Below, one piece after another: positions 35,474-45,302 of a DNA stretch of 64,000 nt. Numbering within the stretch: the first letter of the stretch is position 1; every line of letters starts with the position of its first letter. Origin of the DNA: Bacteroidia bacterium (GTDB lineage Bacteria > Bacteroidota > Bacteroidia > Bacteroidales > Prolixibacteraceae); contig JANYKW010000079.1 in the NCBI GenBank assembly GCA_025358025.1, forward strand, positions 124,001 through 188,000, in the 5' to 3' direction. Made by a program: the position numbers and the translations under genes. Under the pieces are notes generated by a model that was not told the origin of the DNA, searched no databases, and was given only the letters and a program-made list of their open reading frames with translations.

Positions 35474-35534
35474 TTTTAATTGGAACCGGACTTATTTTCT
35501 ATCCGTGCAGGCCTGAAGTTTATGGTTGCTCGTA

Positions 35535-38500
35535 TCATTCTTCCTTTGCCGTCAGGGGGAGATCAAGGATGAAAATCGTCTCCTCCAGCGAACTTTGAAA
35601 ACTTATCGCTCCTTTGTAGTTTTCCAGTATACTTTTCGTAATTGCCAAACCAAGTCCCATACCACCACTTTTTGTAGTAAAATTTGGTTCGAATAACCGG
35701 TCACGGTCTGTCTCAGTAATCCCCGGCCCATTGTCATGGATAGCAATAGTCATCTTTTGATTCTGTACCTCTGCCTTTACCAGGATGGTCCTATTATCTT
35801 GATTATGAATTGCTTGTATGGCATTCCTGATGATATTTACCAAAGCTCTGCGAAGCTGATTACGATCCCCGGAAACAAAAACCACTGGCGCATCCGGATA
35901 AATTACCGTCAGCTGATACTCATCAGGAGCATCAAAAAGTGTCGCGATCTCCCTGATGAGTCCAATCATCTCGACTGGTTCAATCAGGGTAGAAGGCATT
36001 CTGGCAAAATCCGAGAAGGCTGAGGCTATAGAGGATAAAGCATCAATCTGCGCCACCAACATCCTGGTTACGCGGTTAAAGTATGTGTCAAAATTTGGAG
36101 AGCCCTCATCCTTAACCTTTTGCAAATACTGAATATTCAACTTCATCGGAGTTAGCGGATTGTTGATTTCGTGCGCAATCTGTCGTGCCATCTCTTTCCA
36201 TGCTGATTCACGTTCTGATCGCGCCAACAAAGCAGCACTTTCAGCCAGTTCAGCAACCTTTTTGTTATACGCTTCAACTAGCCTGCCAATTTCATCTTCT
36301 CCCAGGTACTCTATTCTGGCATTTTGTTTTCCCAGTGCAATACCTTTCAACTTCTTTTCAATCTGAAGTAATGGCACCGTCAACTTGGTGCTGATGACCA
36401 AAGCAATTACCATGGTAAATAATGCCAATAAGATGTATAGGTTAATAAATGCAATAATGAATCCAGAGACTTGTCTGGTAAAATCATCCTGCCTGTTGAA
36501 ATAAGGCAAATTGACATAACCGACCAATTCATCCCTTTGGTTGAACAGCGGTGTGTAGACAGAGAAGAACTCCATTCTGCCAAGATTTTCATTGTGCAGA
36601 AAAGTGGCTCCTCCTTTTATATGCAGGGCATTATAAGCCTGAGGATTCATTCTTTGGGACGTTAATCCCTGTTCAAAAATCTCTTTCCTGGAGGTGGCCG
36701 CAAGCTTTCCGGTCAGGTCATATACATTGATATCTGTCCATGTAATATCTGAAATCTCCACAAGCTGATCCCCCAGAAAATCATGTATGAAATCCAGCTT
36801 AGCAGAATGACCTATCCTCAGACCGAGTTCGGAAGAGATAGCCCGTACCTTCTGGTCCAGATTCTCTTTTAAGGAACGCTGAAACTCCTGATAATTATAT
36901 TTGATTAATGCCCACCCAATCAGGAACAGCAATCCCAACAAGGTTGATAAAAGGGTGAACTGAATTTTGCCTCTTAATTCCATTCTGTCTTTGGGAAGAA
37001 ATTTCATCCGTTGAATGAACAAAATCCAACCAAAACCTATGATATAAATTAGAAGGAACAAGGGAGGAAAACCTCTTCCCTTTTCAATAAGTGATTCAAC
37101 AGGATAGCTGACCACCACATAATTTGCTTCGCTTCGCTTGTATACACAATGCGAAAAACCCCCCTTTTCAAAATAAGTAAACTCCTTCGAATAAGTCATT
37201 CCAGGAGCTATAACAGGATCATACAAATAGCTTCCGCCCCTGTCAACCAATTTGTTGTCGAAATATTTAGCGTAGCTATAGCCTTCTGTCCGGCTCCTCC
37301 TGGCTGCCTGCTGATCCATGAGCAATTGCGGATAACCTTTCCCCTCCGGTATGATTTTTGAATTGAGTTCGATAAATGCCATTAGCGGTAGTCCCTTTTG
37401 CTGATCTTTCAGGTGTAGTTCTCCGAGGTAAGAAATCCTTCCATTGAGTCTATCCATAAAATAAAAGTTTGATCCCGGTAAGATCACTCCCTTCGATAAT
37501 GTAAGCTGATTAAAAAATTCCAAACAAGGAAACATACGTCTCTCATCCGGAAGGAAAACGCTGTCAGTTGCCTCGCATAGGGTGACCTGCAGCTCATAAT
37601 TGTTCCAAAAACCAGCGAAATAATTCTCCTTAAGATAGGATTCAAGCTTTCGGTAAGGAGGTACCATCAAGGATCGGATTACAGAGTCTTTAACCACCTT
37701 CGCTTCAAAATCAGACAAGAAAATTTCCGCTGCCGGATCCCGTTCGGTCGCCAGGGTTACGGCTATTACCTGCTGAACCGCAGATCTTTTCTTTGCACTC
37801 TCTTTCTGTGATACCAGGTTCAGTCCGAAACCAAGCAACATACCATACACCAGCAAAGTGGTAAATTTGTAATTTGATAACAGTTCAATTACTGCACGGT
37901 CGAGTAAAAAGAGTATAATCAGATATATGATAACCGCTTCAAGAGGAATTTCAATACCCCAAAGCAGTAATCCAGGTAAAATGACCCCCAGGGATATCAG
38001 TGCAGGAATAAAAAATGCAAAATGACCTCTTTCCTTTGGCATGGTACATCTGATTCTTACCAGGATAACTCCCAGGCCGACCATCTGCATTGCGATACAG
38101 CCCGCTGCCAGAATATTTGATAAGGAAAGAGTAAAATTGCTGTACAGTTGCAATGACAGATCTGAGTTATCAATTAGCAGTAAAAAAAGTCCGGTTGAAC
38201 CGATAAAATATAAGGAAGCAAAGAGGTGCAAAAAAATATTTTTAAGAGAAAACGAAGCCAGGTCTCGCACCTTCCTGAACAAAATAAAAAAAGATTGGGC
38301 TATAAAGAAAAGAAAGAAGGATAAAAGCAGGTAATCACCCAATGAAGAGAGCGTCTTCCCCCAAGCAAAATGGAAAGGGGTAAAAAGCTTACCCGAATAT
38401 ACTTCATCCGGAAACTTAAAATAATTCATCAAAAGATAGAACGAACCGGAGAATAAAATGGAAAACAAAAATTTGATCACGGGTTTAAACACCTGTCGGG

Positions 38501-39200
38501 AAATCCACCTGCTAAAATGAACAGATACCAGTATTACAAAAAGCAGAAAAAAGAGAAATACCTGGACTTCCTGTCTGGTGCTTCCATCAGGTTTTTGTTT
38601 GAAATGGATTCCGAAATGAAACTTTCCCTCTCTGCAGAATACCTGGATATTATCATTTTCCATTTCTGATACCACCTCACACTGATCGGAAAGATTAAAA
38701 TCATCCTGAAAAGCAGACTGAACATACTTATTCTGGTAGGGGAAATCCCGCTTAATAAGCATATAACCATTTATCGTATAGTAATTTACCTTCTTAGAGA
38801 AAATATAAAACCAACCCGTTGGCATCTTTTTCAAGATCCCTTCCTGCCTGATGGAGTCAGAATTGCTGTCAAAGGCAACCAGAGACGAATTCCAGTAAAT
38901 CAATGTATCATGAAAGGATACGGTATAAAAGAGCCCATTTTTTTCCTGATTTTCCTTATCTGTACCAGACCAAAGTCCTTTTACCTCAATTCCTGGAACG
39001 AGTTTGGTGGCCAACAGTTCCATCTCCGCTCTGATTGCCTTCTCTTTGCCCTCGAAAATTTTGAAAATTCTTTCTCCTTCTGCTTTCTGGTCCGTACCTG
39101 AAAAAAACACCGGTCCCCAGATGCATGACAACCCCAATGCGATTACTCCTAGTATCAGCAGGATGTTTCCGTAAAAGATATGTCCTGTTCTTTTAAGCAT
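35535..39200 (-). CDS. Large membrane sensor histidine kinase (NtrY-like)
   Basis: A 1221-residue sensor with an N-terminal membrane helix, an extracytoplasmic region of about 180 residues, a block of roughly eight membrane helices (about 215-465), a second extracytoplasmic region, and further helices near 765-785 and 925-950. Then come a HAMP domain, the dimerisation helix with phospho-acceptor H1010 in 'QIAHEINNPLTP', and a HATPase domain with 'RNAIQAI' and 'DNGPGI'. No receiver domain or cognate regulator is adjacent. The H-box resembles NtrY/NtrB-type kinases. The signal is unknown. Its start overlaps the end of rlmH by 8 bases. Confidence 0.9.
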   Translation of the reverse strand: MLKRTGHIFYGNILLILGVIALGLSCIWGPVFFSGTDQKAEGERIFKIFEGKEKAIRAEMELLATKLVPGIEVKGLWSGTDKENQEKNGLFYTVSFHDTLIYWNSSLVAFDSNSDSIRQEGILKKMPTGWFYIFSKKVNYYTINGYMLIKRDFPYQNKYVQSAFQDDFNLSDQCEVVSEMENDNIQVFCREGKFHFGIHFKQKPDGSTRQEVQVFLFFLLFVILVSVHFSRWISRQVFKPVIKFLFSILFSGSFYLLMNYFKFPDEVYSGKLFTPFHFAWGKTLSSLGDYLLLSFFLFFIAQSFFILFRKVRDLASFSLKNIFLHLFASLYFIGSTGLFLLLIDNSDLSLQLYSNFTLSLSNILAAGCIAMQMVGLGVILVRIRCTMPKERGHFAFFIPALISLGVILPGLLLWGIEIPLEAVIIYLIILFLLDRAVIELLSNYKFTTLLVYGMLLGFGLNLVSQKESAKKRSAVQQVIAVTLATERDPAAEIFLSDFEAKVVKDSVIRSLMVPPYRKLESYLKENYFAGFWNNYELQVTLCEATDSVFLPDERRMFPCLEFFNQLTLSKGVILPGSNFYFMDRLNGRISYLGELHLKDQQKGLPLMAFIELNSKIIPEGKGYPQLLMDQQAARRSRTEGYSYAKYFDNKLVDRGGSYLYDPVIAPGMTYSKEFTYFEKGGFSHCVYKRSEANYVVVSYPVESLIEKGRGFPPLFLLIYIIGFGWILFIQRMKFLPKDRMELRGKIQFTLLSTLLGLLFLIGWALIKYNYQEFQRSLKENLDQKVRAISSELGLRIGHSAKLDFIHDFLGDQLVEISDITWTDINVYDLTGKLAATSRKEIFEQGLTSQRMNPQAYNALHIKGGATFLHNENLGRMEFFSVYTPLFNQRDELVGYVNLPYFNRQDDFTRQVSGFIIAFINLYILLALFTMVIALVISTKLTVPLLQIEKKLKGIALGKQNARIEYLGEDEIGRLVEAYNKKVAELAESAALLARSERESAWKEMARQIAHEINNPLTPMKLNIQYLQKVKDEGSPNFDTYFNRVTRMLVAQIDALSSIASAFSDFARMPSTLIEPVEMIGLIREIATLFDAPDEYQLTVIYPDAPVVFVSGDRNQLRRALVNIIRNAIQAIHNQDNRTILVKAEVQNQKMTIAIHDNGPGITETDRDRLFEPNFTTKSGGMGLGLAITKSILENYKGAISFQSSLEETIFILDLPLTAKEE

Positions 39201-39666
39201 GGTGGTATGGTTCTCCTCTGATAATAGTCATAGCCCTGTACAACTGCTCAATAAACAGCAAGCGTACCAACTGATGTGGGAAAGTTAAACGGGAAAGTGA
39301 CATCCTGGCATTGGCCCTTTTATAGACAGCCTCAGAAAAACCGTAAGGGCCACCAACTGCAATCACGACCTGCCGGGTTCCGGTAAGCATCTTTTTTTCA
39401 ATCCAGTTTGCCAATCCGGAAGAGGAGAATTCAGCTCCTTCTACATCAAGCAATACCAGCTCATCCACAGTGGATAACTGATCAAGAAGTGCTTTACCTT
39501 CACGCTCTTTCTGCTGATCAACCGAAAGATTGCGGCTGTTTTTTATATCAGGGATTACCTTGATCTCGAAAGGGATGTAGTGAACCAACCTTTTCTGGTA
39601 ATCCTCTATTCCCTCAAGGATGTATTTTTTGTCTGTGGCTCCAACCAGAAGTAAAGTTATTCGCAC
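39193..39666 (-). CDS. rlmH: 23S rRNA pseudouridine-1915 N3-methyltransferase RlmH
   Basis: RlmH methylates pseudouridine 1915 in helix 69 of 23S rRNA. The protein is a small SPOUT methyltransferase with the SAM-binding knot 'VIAVGGPYGFSEAVYKRA' and the C-terminal 'LTFPHQLVRLLFIEQLYRA...GEPYHH'. GTG at 39666 gives 157 residues, the family's normal length and its 'MRITLLLVG' start; the frame extends 22 residues upstream to 39732, but that part has no family resemblance. The end overlaps the start of the histidine kinase gene. Confidence 0.93.
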   Translation of the reverse strand: MRITLLLVGATDKKYILEGIEDYQKRLVHYIPFEIKVIPDIKNSRNLSVDQQKEREGKALLDQLSTVDELVLLDVEGAEFSSSGLANWIEKKMLTGTRQVVIAVGGPYGFSEAVYKRANARMSLSRLTFPHQLVRLLFIEQLYRAMTIIRGEPYHHA

Positions 39667-39751
39667 GGCATCATGAATGTTAGAGATCCTACAAAGTAAT
39701 GTTATTTTTGCATATGGTATAAAATCGGGCATTAAATTTGCTGGTAATGGT

Positions 39752-39759
39752 TATATTTG
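39752..39759 (+). promoter_or_regulatory. Predicted -7 box for the DUF4783 gene
   Basis: TATATTTG on the plus strand lies 51 bases before the ATG at 39810. Another match, TATTTTTG, lies at 39703-39710. Confidence 0.45.
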
Positions 39760-39809
39760 ACAGTTTAATACTTTTATTTTTAATATTCTGAACAGTTCAA
39801 TCCATTATA

Positions 39810-40196
39810 ATGAAGAAGATTCTTTTTGCTTTCATCCCTGTTCTAATTATGTTGTTCGTGACAAATAATGGCTTTGGACAGATCCCGGGCCAGATCATCA
39901 CCGGACTAAAATCCGGTGATGCAAGAATGGTTGCATCTTTCTTCAACAATAATGTGGAGCTAGTGATCCTTGACAAGGAAAATGTATGTTCAAAAGAGCA
40001 GGGCGAAATGATTCTCAGCGATTTTTTCAGCAAAAACAAACCTTCCGATTTCAAACTTACCCATCAGGGAGGATCCGATTCAGTTTATGGAATTGGTAAA
40101 ATGCAAACAGCAGGCACCAATTTTCGCATCTATTTTATGCTCAAATCATTTGAAAACAAGCCGCTGATTGTGCAACTGAGAATTGAGAAGGACTAG
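39810..40196 (+). CDS. Secreted DUF4783 protein
   Basis: A 128-residue protein with a clear signal peptide (hydrophobic 4-20, cleavage probably after 'NGFG') and a single small domain with the pattern 'IITGLKSGDARMVASFF' and 'VCSKEQGEMILSDFF' that is typical of the Bacteroidetes DUF4783 family (NTF2-like fold). Function unknown. It precedes the YihY-family gene by 15 bases on the same strand, so the two are likely co-transcribed. Confidence 0.85.
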   Translation: MKKILFAFIPVLIMLFVTNNGFGQIPGQIITGLKSGDARMVASFFNNNVELVILDKENVCSKEQGEMILSDFFSKNKPSDFKLTHQGGSDSVYGIGKMQTAGTNFRIYFMLKSFENKPLIVQLRIEKD

Positions 40197-40211
40197 TAAA
40201 TTAAAACGCGC

Positions 40212-41195
40212 ATGCCTACTGTGCTAAACACTTTAAAAACTTGGGCCTTAAAAATTCTGGATGGAATTGTCCATCGGGCAAAAAAAATCACATTTCCCTT
40301 TTTTGATGGAATACCCCTCTATGACGTGGCTCTTTTTTTCTGGAAAGGCATTGTAGATGGCGCGATTACAACCAGGGCCTCTGCCATTGCATTCAATTTT
40401 ATTTTGGCAGTTTTCCCTACTATAATCTTCCTTTTTACGCTGATTCCTTACATCCCCATCGACAATTTTCAGGTTCAATTGATGGCATTAATCCAAAGCG
40501 TTCTTCCCGACAATGCTTATTTGGTCGTCAGGAGTACGATACAGGATATTGTAACTCAACCCCGTGGGAGCCTTCTCTCTTTTGGATTTCTGGCAGCCTT
40601 CATTTTTTCCACCAATGGACTGGTCTCAATTATTGTCGCTTTCAACGGAACGATTCATGCTATTGAAACGCGAAATATTGTAAGCCTTTACCTCACAGCT
40701 TTTGGTTTATCCTTGATACTAACTACCCTGACGACTTTAAGTGTTGCCCTGATTACAGGAAGTCAGCGTGCTTTGGATTTTCTGATGGCCAGGCAATTTA
40801 TCCGGGACGATTATATCTACTACCTGCTGATTGGTGGGAAATGGCTGGTTATTCTATTGCTTTTCTTTTTTGCCTTTGCTTTCCTGTTCTATTACGCTCC
40901 AGCACGTAAAATGAAATTCAGGTTTATCTCTGCAGGGGGCACACTCGCAACCCTTTTTTCCATCGTAATATCGGTCGGCTTTTCTTATTATATAAACAAT
41001 TTCGGCCGGTACAATACACTTTACGGATCGATCGGCACACTTGTTGTCGTTATGTTGTGGTTCTATTTTATGGCATTGATACTTTTGATGGGGTTCGAGC
41101 TGAATGTGAGCATCTGGAGTGCCCAAAGCAAGGCTAATGCTTTGCTGAAATCTAAAAATAATGAAGATACCATCATTATCAACACCGAAAAGTAG
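40212..41195 (+). CDS. YihY/virulence factor BrkB family membrane protein
   Basis: A 327-residue inner-membrane protein with about six helices. The family markers are 'DGAITTRASAIAFNFILAVFPTIIFLFTLIPYIP' in the first half and 'YNTLYGSIGTLVVVMLWFYFMALILLMGFELN' near the end. Earlier annotation of the family as ribonuclease BN is wrong; the real role is unknown. It follows the DUF4783 gene by 15 bases. Confidence 0.92.
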   Translation: MPTVLNTLKTWALKILDGIVHRAKKITFPFFDGIPLYDVALFFWKGIVDGAITTRASAIAFNFILAVFPTIIFLFTLIPYIPIDNFQVQLMALIQSVLPDNAYLVVRSTIQDIVTQPRGSLLSFGFLAAFIFSTNGLVSIIVAFNGTIHAIETRNIVSLYLTAFGLSLILTTLTTLSVALITGSQRALDFLMARQFIRDDYIYYLLIGGKWLVILLLFFFAFAFLFYYAPARKMKFRFISAGGTLATLFSIVISVGFSYYINNFGRYNTLYGSIGTLVVVMLWFYFMALILLMGFELNVSIWSAQSKANALLKSKNNEDTIIINTEK

Positions 41196-41266
41196 GATAA
41201 CGGAACGATTGATTGATGTGAATGATTATTTTGTGAAGTATTTGGCAAGTGAAAACCCTCACCTTT

Positions 41267-42367
41267 TTAGCCCTGGTGCTCGTTTCTGTAGTAAATCCGC
41301 ATCAAACTATCATCCAGCGCCTCTTCACGGTCAAGTATCCAGTCAGTTTCCGGCGCTTTGATGCCTGAACCAAATCTCTTATTACCAATGTAGATTCTTG
41401 CCTCATCCCATATCCCATCGCGCAGATACGATTCCAGCAGGGATTTCCCTCCCTCAACAAGCAGAGACTGAATTCCTCTCCCGACCAGGATGGTATTGAT
41501 CTCATTTAACATATCCCTGGTGAAATTGATCCTGATATATTCCAAATTGGGCTTCGAAGACATCTCCTTCTCCGTAAAAACAAGCGTTTCTGTTGATTGA
41601 TCCAACAGTGCAGAACTCTCAGGAAGAATTGCTCTGCGATCGAGCACCAAACGTAGCGGATGGTTTCCGCTCCAATCCCGCACCGTCAGTGAAGGATTAT
41701 CTTTTAGCGCTGTTTTGGTTCCTACAAGAATGGCCGCTTCATCCGAACGCATCTTATGAACGGCAATTCTGGAAAGATCATTCGTTATCCAGGTTGGCTG
41801 ACCAAATTCTTCCTCATCGCGCAAACAGTCAATAAAACCGTCTTCCGTCTGTGCCCATTTTAAAATGATGTAGGGTCTCTTTTTTTGATGGACTGTCAGA
41901 AAACGGCGATTCATCCTGTTGCACTCCTCTTCCAGAAGGCCAGTTTCTACATCACATCCGGCATCTCTCAGGCATGCAAGACCTCTTCCGGCGACTTTTT
42001 CGTTGGGATCCGTGCTACCGACAACAACTTTAGGAATTTTCATCCTGACAATCAAATCCGCGCATGGAGGAGTTTTGCCAAAGTGAGAACAAGGCTCAAG
42101 TGTCACATACATAGTTGATTTGCAAAGAAAATCCTGATTTTTAACAGACTGGATGGCGTTTACTTCAGCATGTGCTTCGCCGTATTTGCGGTGGCAACCT
42201 TCTCCTATTATCAATCCCTCATGAACAATTACGCAGCCGACCATTGGATTTGGAGCTACCTTTCCCATACCAAGCCTGGCAAGTTCAATGGCCCGGACCA
42301 TGAATTTTTCTTCGGTCGGTGCAGTATCAAAGCTGTCGTGATTCTCTACTTTTGTATTTTCCGCCAT
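41267..42367 (-). CDS. ribD: Bifunctional diaminohydroxyphosphoribosylaminopyrimidine deaminase/reductase RibD
   Basis: RibD performs the second and third steps of riboflavin synthesis. The N-terminal deaminase domain has the zinc site H66-A-E68 and C93...C102 ('PCSHFGKTPPC'), and the C-terminal reductase domain has 'WAQTEDGFI' and 'LLVEGGKSL'. The 366-residue length is normal. The start codon at 42367 overlaps the divergent prmC start by two bases. No other rib gene is adjacent; ribF is in the fusion at 13111-15474. Confidence 0.95.
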   Translation of the reverse strand: MAENTKVENHDSFDTAPTEEKFMVRAIELARLGMGKVAPNPMVGCVIVHEGLIIGEGCHRKYGEAHAEVNAIQSVKNQDFLCKSTMYVTLEPCSHFGKTPPCADLIVRMKIPKVVVGSTDPNEKVAGRGLACLRDAGCDVETGLLEEECNRMNRRFLTVHQKKRPYIILKWAQTEDGFIDCLRDEEEFGQPTWITNDLSRIAVHKMRSDEAAILVGTKTALKDNPSLTVRDWSGNHPLRLVLDRRAILPESSALLDQSTETLVFTEKEMSSKPNLEYIRINFTRDMLNEINTILVGRGIQSLLVEGGKSLLESYLRDGIWDEARIYIGNKRFGSGIKAPETDWILDREEALDDSLMRIYYRNEHQG

Positions 42368-43220
42368 GTTAAAAACAAAAAAAATAATCAGGGAGAAACT
42401 CTCCCCCCTTTACTCCTCCAAGGAGGTGGATAGTCTGACCCGGCTCATCATGGAACATGTTACCGGTTACAGCCGATTGCAAATGCATATGAACCAATCA
42501 GATCAGCTTCCGGAATCAAAGATAATGCAAATCGGGGAGATCTTAATCCGGTTACTTGCAAACGAACCCATTCAGTACATTTTTGGTGAAACCGAATTTT
42601 ACGGATTGAAAATCACAGTGTCTCCCGGAGTGCTGATACCAAGAGCCGAAACGGAAGAACTCGTCGACTGGATCATCTCAGAAGAGAAGATCCACTGTAA
42701 AACCTTGCTGGATATAGGTACAGGAAGCGGATGCATCCCAATTGCCCTCGACAGAAATATGCACTTAGAAAAGATCGAAGGATGGGATATCTCGGATGAT
42801 GCACTGAAAATTGCCCGGATCAATGCCGGAATAAACAGTTCCAGGGTTCAGTTTATCATGCGGAATATCTTTGATACCGGCGAGATACCCGAATCCGACA
42901 TGTGGGATGTGATTGTCAGTAATCCTCCGTATGTACTATTGGCAGAGTCAGCCCTGATGGAAAAAATTGTAACCGATTTTGAACCTCATCTCGCTCTTTT
43001 CGTCCCGGATAATGATCCTCTGATCTTTTACAGGGCGATTGCTCAATTCGCCTCCACACATTTGCAACTTCCTGGCAGTCTCTATCTGGAAATAAATGAG
43101 CGAATGAAAGAACCGATTGTAGAATTATTGCTTGAATTTGGATTTAACGAAATCCTCAGCAGGAAGGATCTTCAGGGAAAAGAGCGAATGATCAGAGCAA
43201 GGAAGATCAAGTTGACATAA
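42366..43220 (+). CDS. prmC: Peptide chain release factor N5-glutamine methyltransferase PrmC
   Basis: PrmC methylates the GGQ glutamine of release factors 1 and 2. The 284-residue enzyme has the helical N-terminal domain, the SAM motif 'LDIGTGSGCIPIAL' (115-128) and the catalytic 'NPPY' (186-189). The ATG at 42366 shares two bases with the divergent ribD ATG (CATG). This start gives the family's normal N-terminus, so each promoter must lie inside the other gene or in an internal position. Confidence 0.94.
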   Translation: MLKTKKIIREKLSPLYSSKEVDSLTRLIMEHVTGYSRLQMHMNQSDQLPESKIMQIGEILIRLLANEPIQYIFGETEFYGLKITVSPGVLIPRAETEELVDWIISEEKIHCKTLLDIGTGSGCIPIALDRNMHLEKIEGWDISDDALKIARINAGINSSRVQFIMRNIFDTGEIPESDMWDVIVSNPPYVLLAESALMEKIVTDFEPHLALFVPDNDPLIFYRAIAQFASTHLQLPGSLYLEINERMKEPIVELLLEFGFNEILSRKDLQGKERMIRARKIKLT

Positions 43221-43292
43221 GTAATTAATCAGTGATACTCTGCAGTAAATATCTGTTAAGCGGTTCTGCTTGTAAGATTCAAAATAAAAAAT

Positions 43293-45122
43293 TTATATCC
43301 GATCTGTAACAACGCAGGCAATCCTCATTGTTCGGCGATTACCTGATTGATGGAACAGCGAGACATTCAAGATATAAATGCCGGGATCAACATTTTGTGA
43401 ATCAGAATCCAGCCCATCCCAATAGAGCATGTCTGAACTACCCGTAGTGATGTTGTTTGCCAAATTTCTGATGGTTTTCCCTGCATAATTCAGTATTGTA
43501 ATATTCAAAATCCATCCGGAAAATTCAGAATTTAGGCGTATTTTCAGCTGATCGTTTATCCCATCCCCGTTTGGAGAAAAAATTGCAGGTTCAATTATCA
43601 CCGCCTGAATTGTCGAGTCGGCAACCTCTCTTGCCGAGTTTTGGTAACCGGGAGTCGCAAATCCTGTGCTTTCAGCTGCCGAATTCCAGTTGTCCCTTCG
43701 TGATGACTGCTTTTCAAAACTAATCCGCTCAAGAGATATTCCCTCCTTTTCAGTTATTAATGGATGATGCATCCCCTCATTGTATGACATCTCATCAATT
43801 ATCTCCAGGTTCATGTCCAGCAAAACTACGCTGCCGGACAGATCCGACAGCGTAGGAAATTTATCCATATTTAGGAGGCATGGCTGACACTTCGTCCGGT
43901 AAAAAAGCAAAATTCCTTCCAATGATTTAGTTACTGCCAGATAGGCCCCTGCTGCAATATATTTCTGAATAACAGACACTTGCGAAAATTGCTTGAGCAT
44001 CTTAGAATCGTCCCTTGTGGCCAGAAAAAGCCCGGAAAGATCTACTTCATGACCACTATTATTATAAATCTCAATAAAATCTGTTCCATCCGGAAAGGGG
44101 TTGAACAATACCTCACTGATCAGAAGATCAGATTTAACTGGCTGATAAAATCCAAACTTCAATGTTTGAACAGGAAGGACATTGCCGCATTCATCTTTCA
44201 TTCCAAACAGATCCAGGGAATAGTTTATCCCATTAAGAATAGAAGCAGGATTAAAAAAAATCTTCATTACGAAGGAATTCTGATCCATCCTGATCGAGTC
44301 GACAACTACACCAAATGTGATATTCCTGATATAATCCATCTGCACAACCGGTTTGATTACTCTTTCCGAAAACTGAATCTGCAGCCTGCTCTTATCGACA
44401 AAAGTCGTGGCAAGAATGTGCGGGGCAATCCGATCCGTATTCGTCGCCCTGATGGTATTTTCTGCTCCAGGTGTACCCCCTGCGCCGGAGAGAGTGGTCA
44501 GCCAGTTACCAGACTGTCCGCATAACCTTTCCGGATCAATCCTTTCCAGGGAATAACCACCCTCAGCAAATTGTTTTGTGTGCATAGATGGCAAATAGAT
44601 CAACTGATCAACCAATTCTTTTAAAGGATTGTATAACGATAATGTGAGACCGGAATTTGTAAGCGTGAATCCGGAAATCTCAATTACTTTCCCATATTTT
44701 TGAAGATCTTTAGCCCCTCCGGTCGAAGTCACCAACAGAAATCCTCCGGGTTCCATAATTATATCGGCGAAGAATTTTTGCTTACTCCCCAACTCCAGCA
44801 TCCAATTTTTAAGGTTCACTGATGCAATGCCTGGGTTATAAAGTTCCAGGAATTCGCGGTCGGGCAGACCAGCAACAGGAGTAGGATCAGCCATGATTTC
44901 GTTCATAACAATTTCATCATCTGATGGTTGCAATAAATTCAGGCTTAAAGATCTCTTTATACCAGGTGCGGTAAAAAAAGACTCCCCGGATTCCATCCCG
45001 GAAGAAAGTTCCATCATCACATATGGATCAGGCCTTCGATTTGGCTCCGTCATTTCAGCTTTACTTTCGATTGGACCAAAAGAGAGGAGTAAAAAAATAA
45101 AAATGTAAATAAATACTGCCAT
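43293..45122 (-). CDS. Secreted lamin-tail-domain protein with FlgD-like C-terminus
   Basis: A 609-residue exported protein with a hydrophobic signal segment at 3-18. Two lamin-tail (LTD) beta-sandwich domains are visible, each opening with a 'V-x-NEI/SEV...FLELYN/FIEIYN' motif (about 80-215 and 345-500), with a bacterial Ig-like region between (about 225-340). The C-terminal 100 residues ('FSPNGDGINDQLKIRLN...WDGLDSDSQNVDPGIYIL') are the FlgD/CHU_C-like module common in secreted Bacteroidetes proteins. ATG 45122 is preferred over 45149 because it puts the signal segment at the N-terminus. Function unknown. Confidence 0.85.
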   Translation of the reverse strand: MAVFIYIFIFLLLSFGPIESKAEMTEPNRRPDPYVMMELSSGMESGESFFTAPGIKRSLSLNLLQPSDDEIVMNEIMADPTPVAGLPDREFLELYNPGIASVNLKNWMLELGSKQKFFADIIMEPGGFLLVTSTGGAKDLQKYGKVIEISGFTLTNSGLTLSLYNPLKELVDQLIYLPSMHTKQFAEGGYSLERIDPERLCGQSGNWLTTLSGAGGTPGAENTIRATNTDRIAPHILATTFVDKSRLQIQFSERVIKPVVQMDYIRNITFGVVVDSIRMDQNSFVMKIFFNPASILNGINYSLDLFGMKDECGNVLPVQTLKFGFYQPVKSDLLISEVLFNPFPDGTDFIEIYNNSGHEVDLSGLFLATRDDSKMLKQFSQVSVIQKYIAAGAYLAVTKSLEGILLFYRTKCQPCLLNMDKFPTLSDLSGSVVLLDMNLEIIDEMSYNEGMHHPLITEKEGISLERISFEKQSSRRDNWNSAAESTGFATPGYQNSAREVADSTIQAVIIEPAIFSPNGDGINDQLKIRLNSEFSGWILNITILNYAGKTIRNLANNITTGSSDMLYWDGLDSDSQNVDPGIYILNVSLFHQSGNRRTMRIACVVTDRI

Positions 45123-45124
45123 AT

Positions 45125-45157
45125 TTTGGAAAATAATAAGAATAATCATTAATTTTG
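45125..45157 (+). promoter_or_regulatory. Predicted promoter of asd
   Basis: TTTG at 45125-45128 and TAATTTTG at 45150-45157 are separated by 21 bases, matching the Bacteroidetes -33/-7 arrangement. It predicts a leader of about 140 bases that contains the inverted repeat at 45183-45221. Confidence 0.55.
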
Positions 45158-45182
45158 CCGAATCAAACTTTCAAATTTCATC

Positions 45183-45221
45183 CGGAGTTGAGTTGTTTCC
45201 AATAAAGTTAACTCATCTCCG
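45183..45221 (+). repeat. Inverted repeat in the asd leader
   Basis: CGGAGTTGAGTT (45183-45194) and AACTCATCTCCG (45210-45221) pair over 12 positions with one mismatch around a 15-base loop. It lies about 80 bases upstream of asd in the predicted untranslated leader. No T-run follows, so it is not a simple terminator. Confidence 0.65.
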
Positions 45222-45302
45222 TATCATTAACGAATACAGGATGAAAGATGATGTAGGAAGGAGGATGAGGATTAAAATCGAGGAGAATAAAATAAAACCG
45301 TT

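Noticed and set aside
38041-38334. Plus-strand frame of 97 residues inside the large histidine kinase
   Set aside because: It is antisense to a membrane-helix block and has no independent support.
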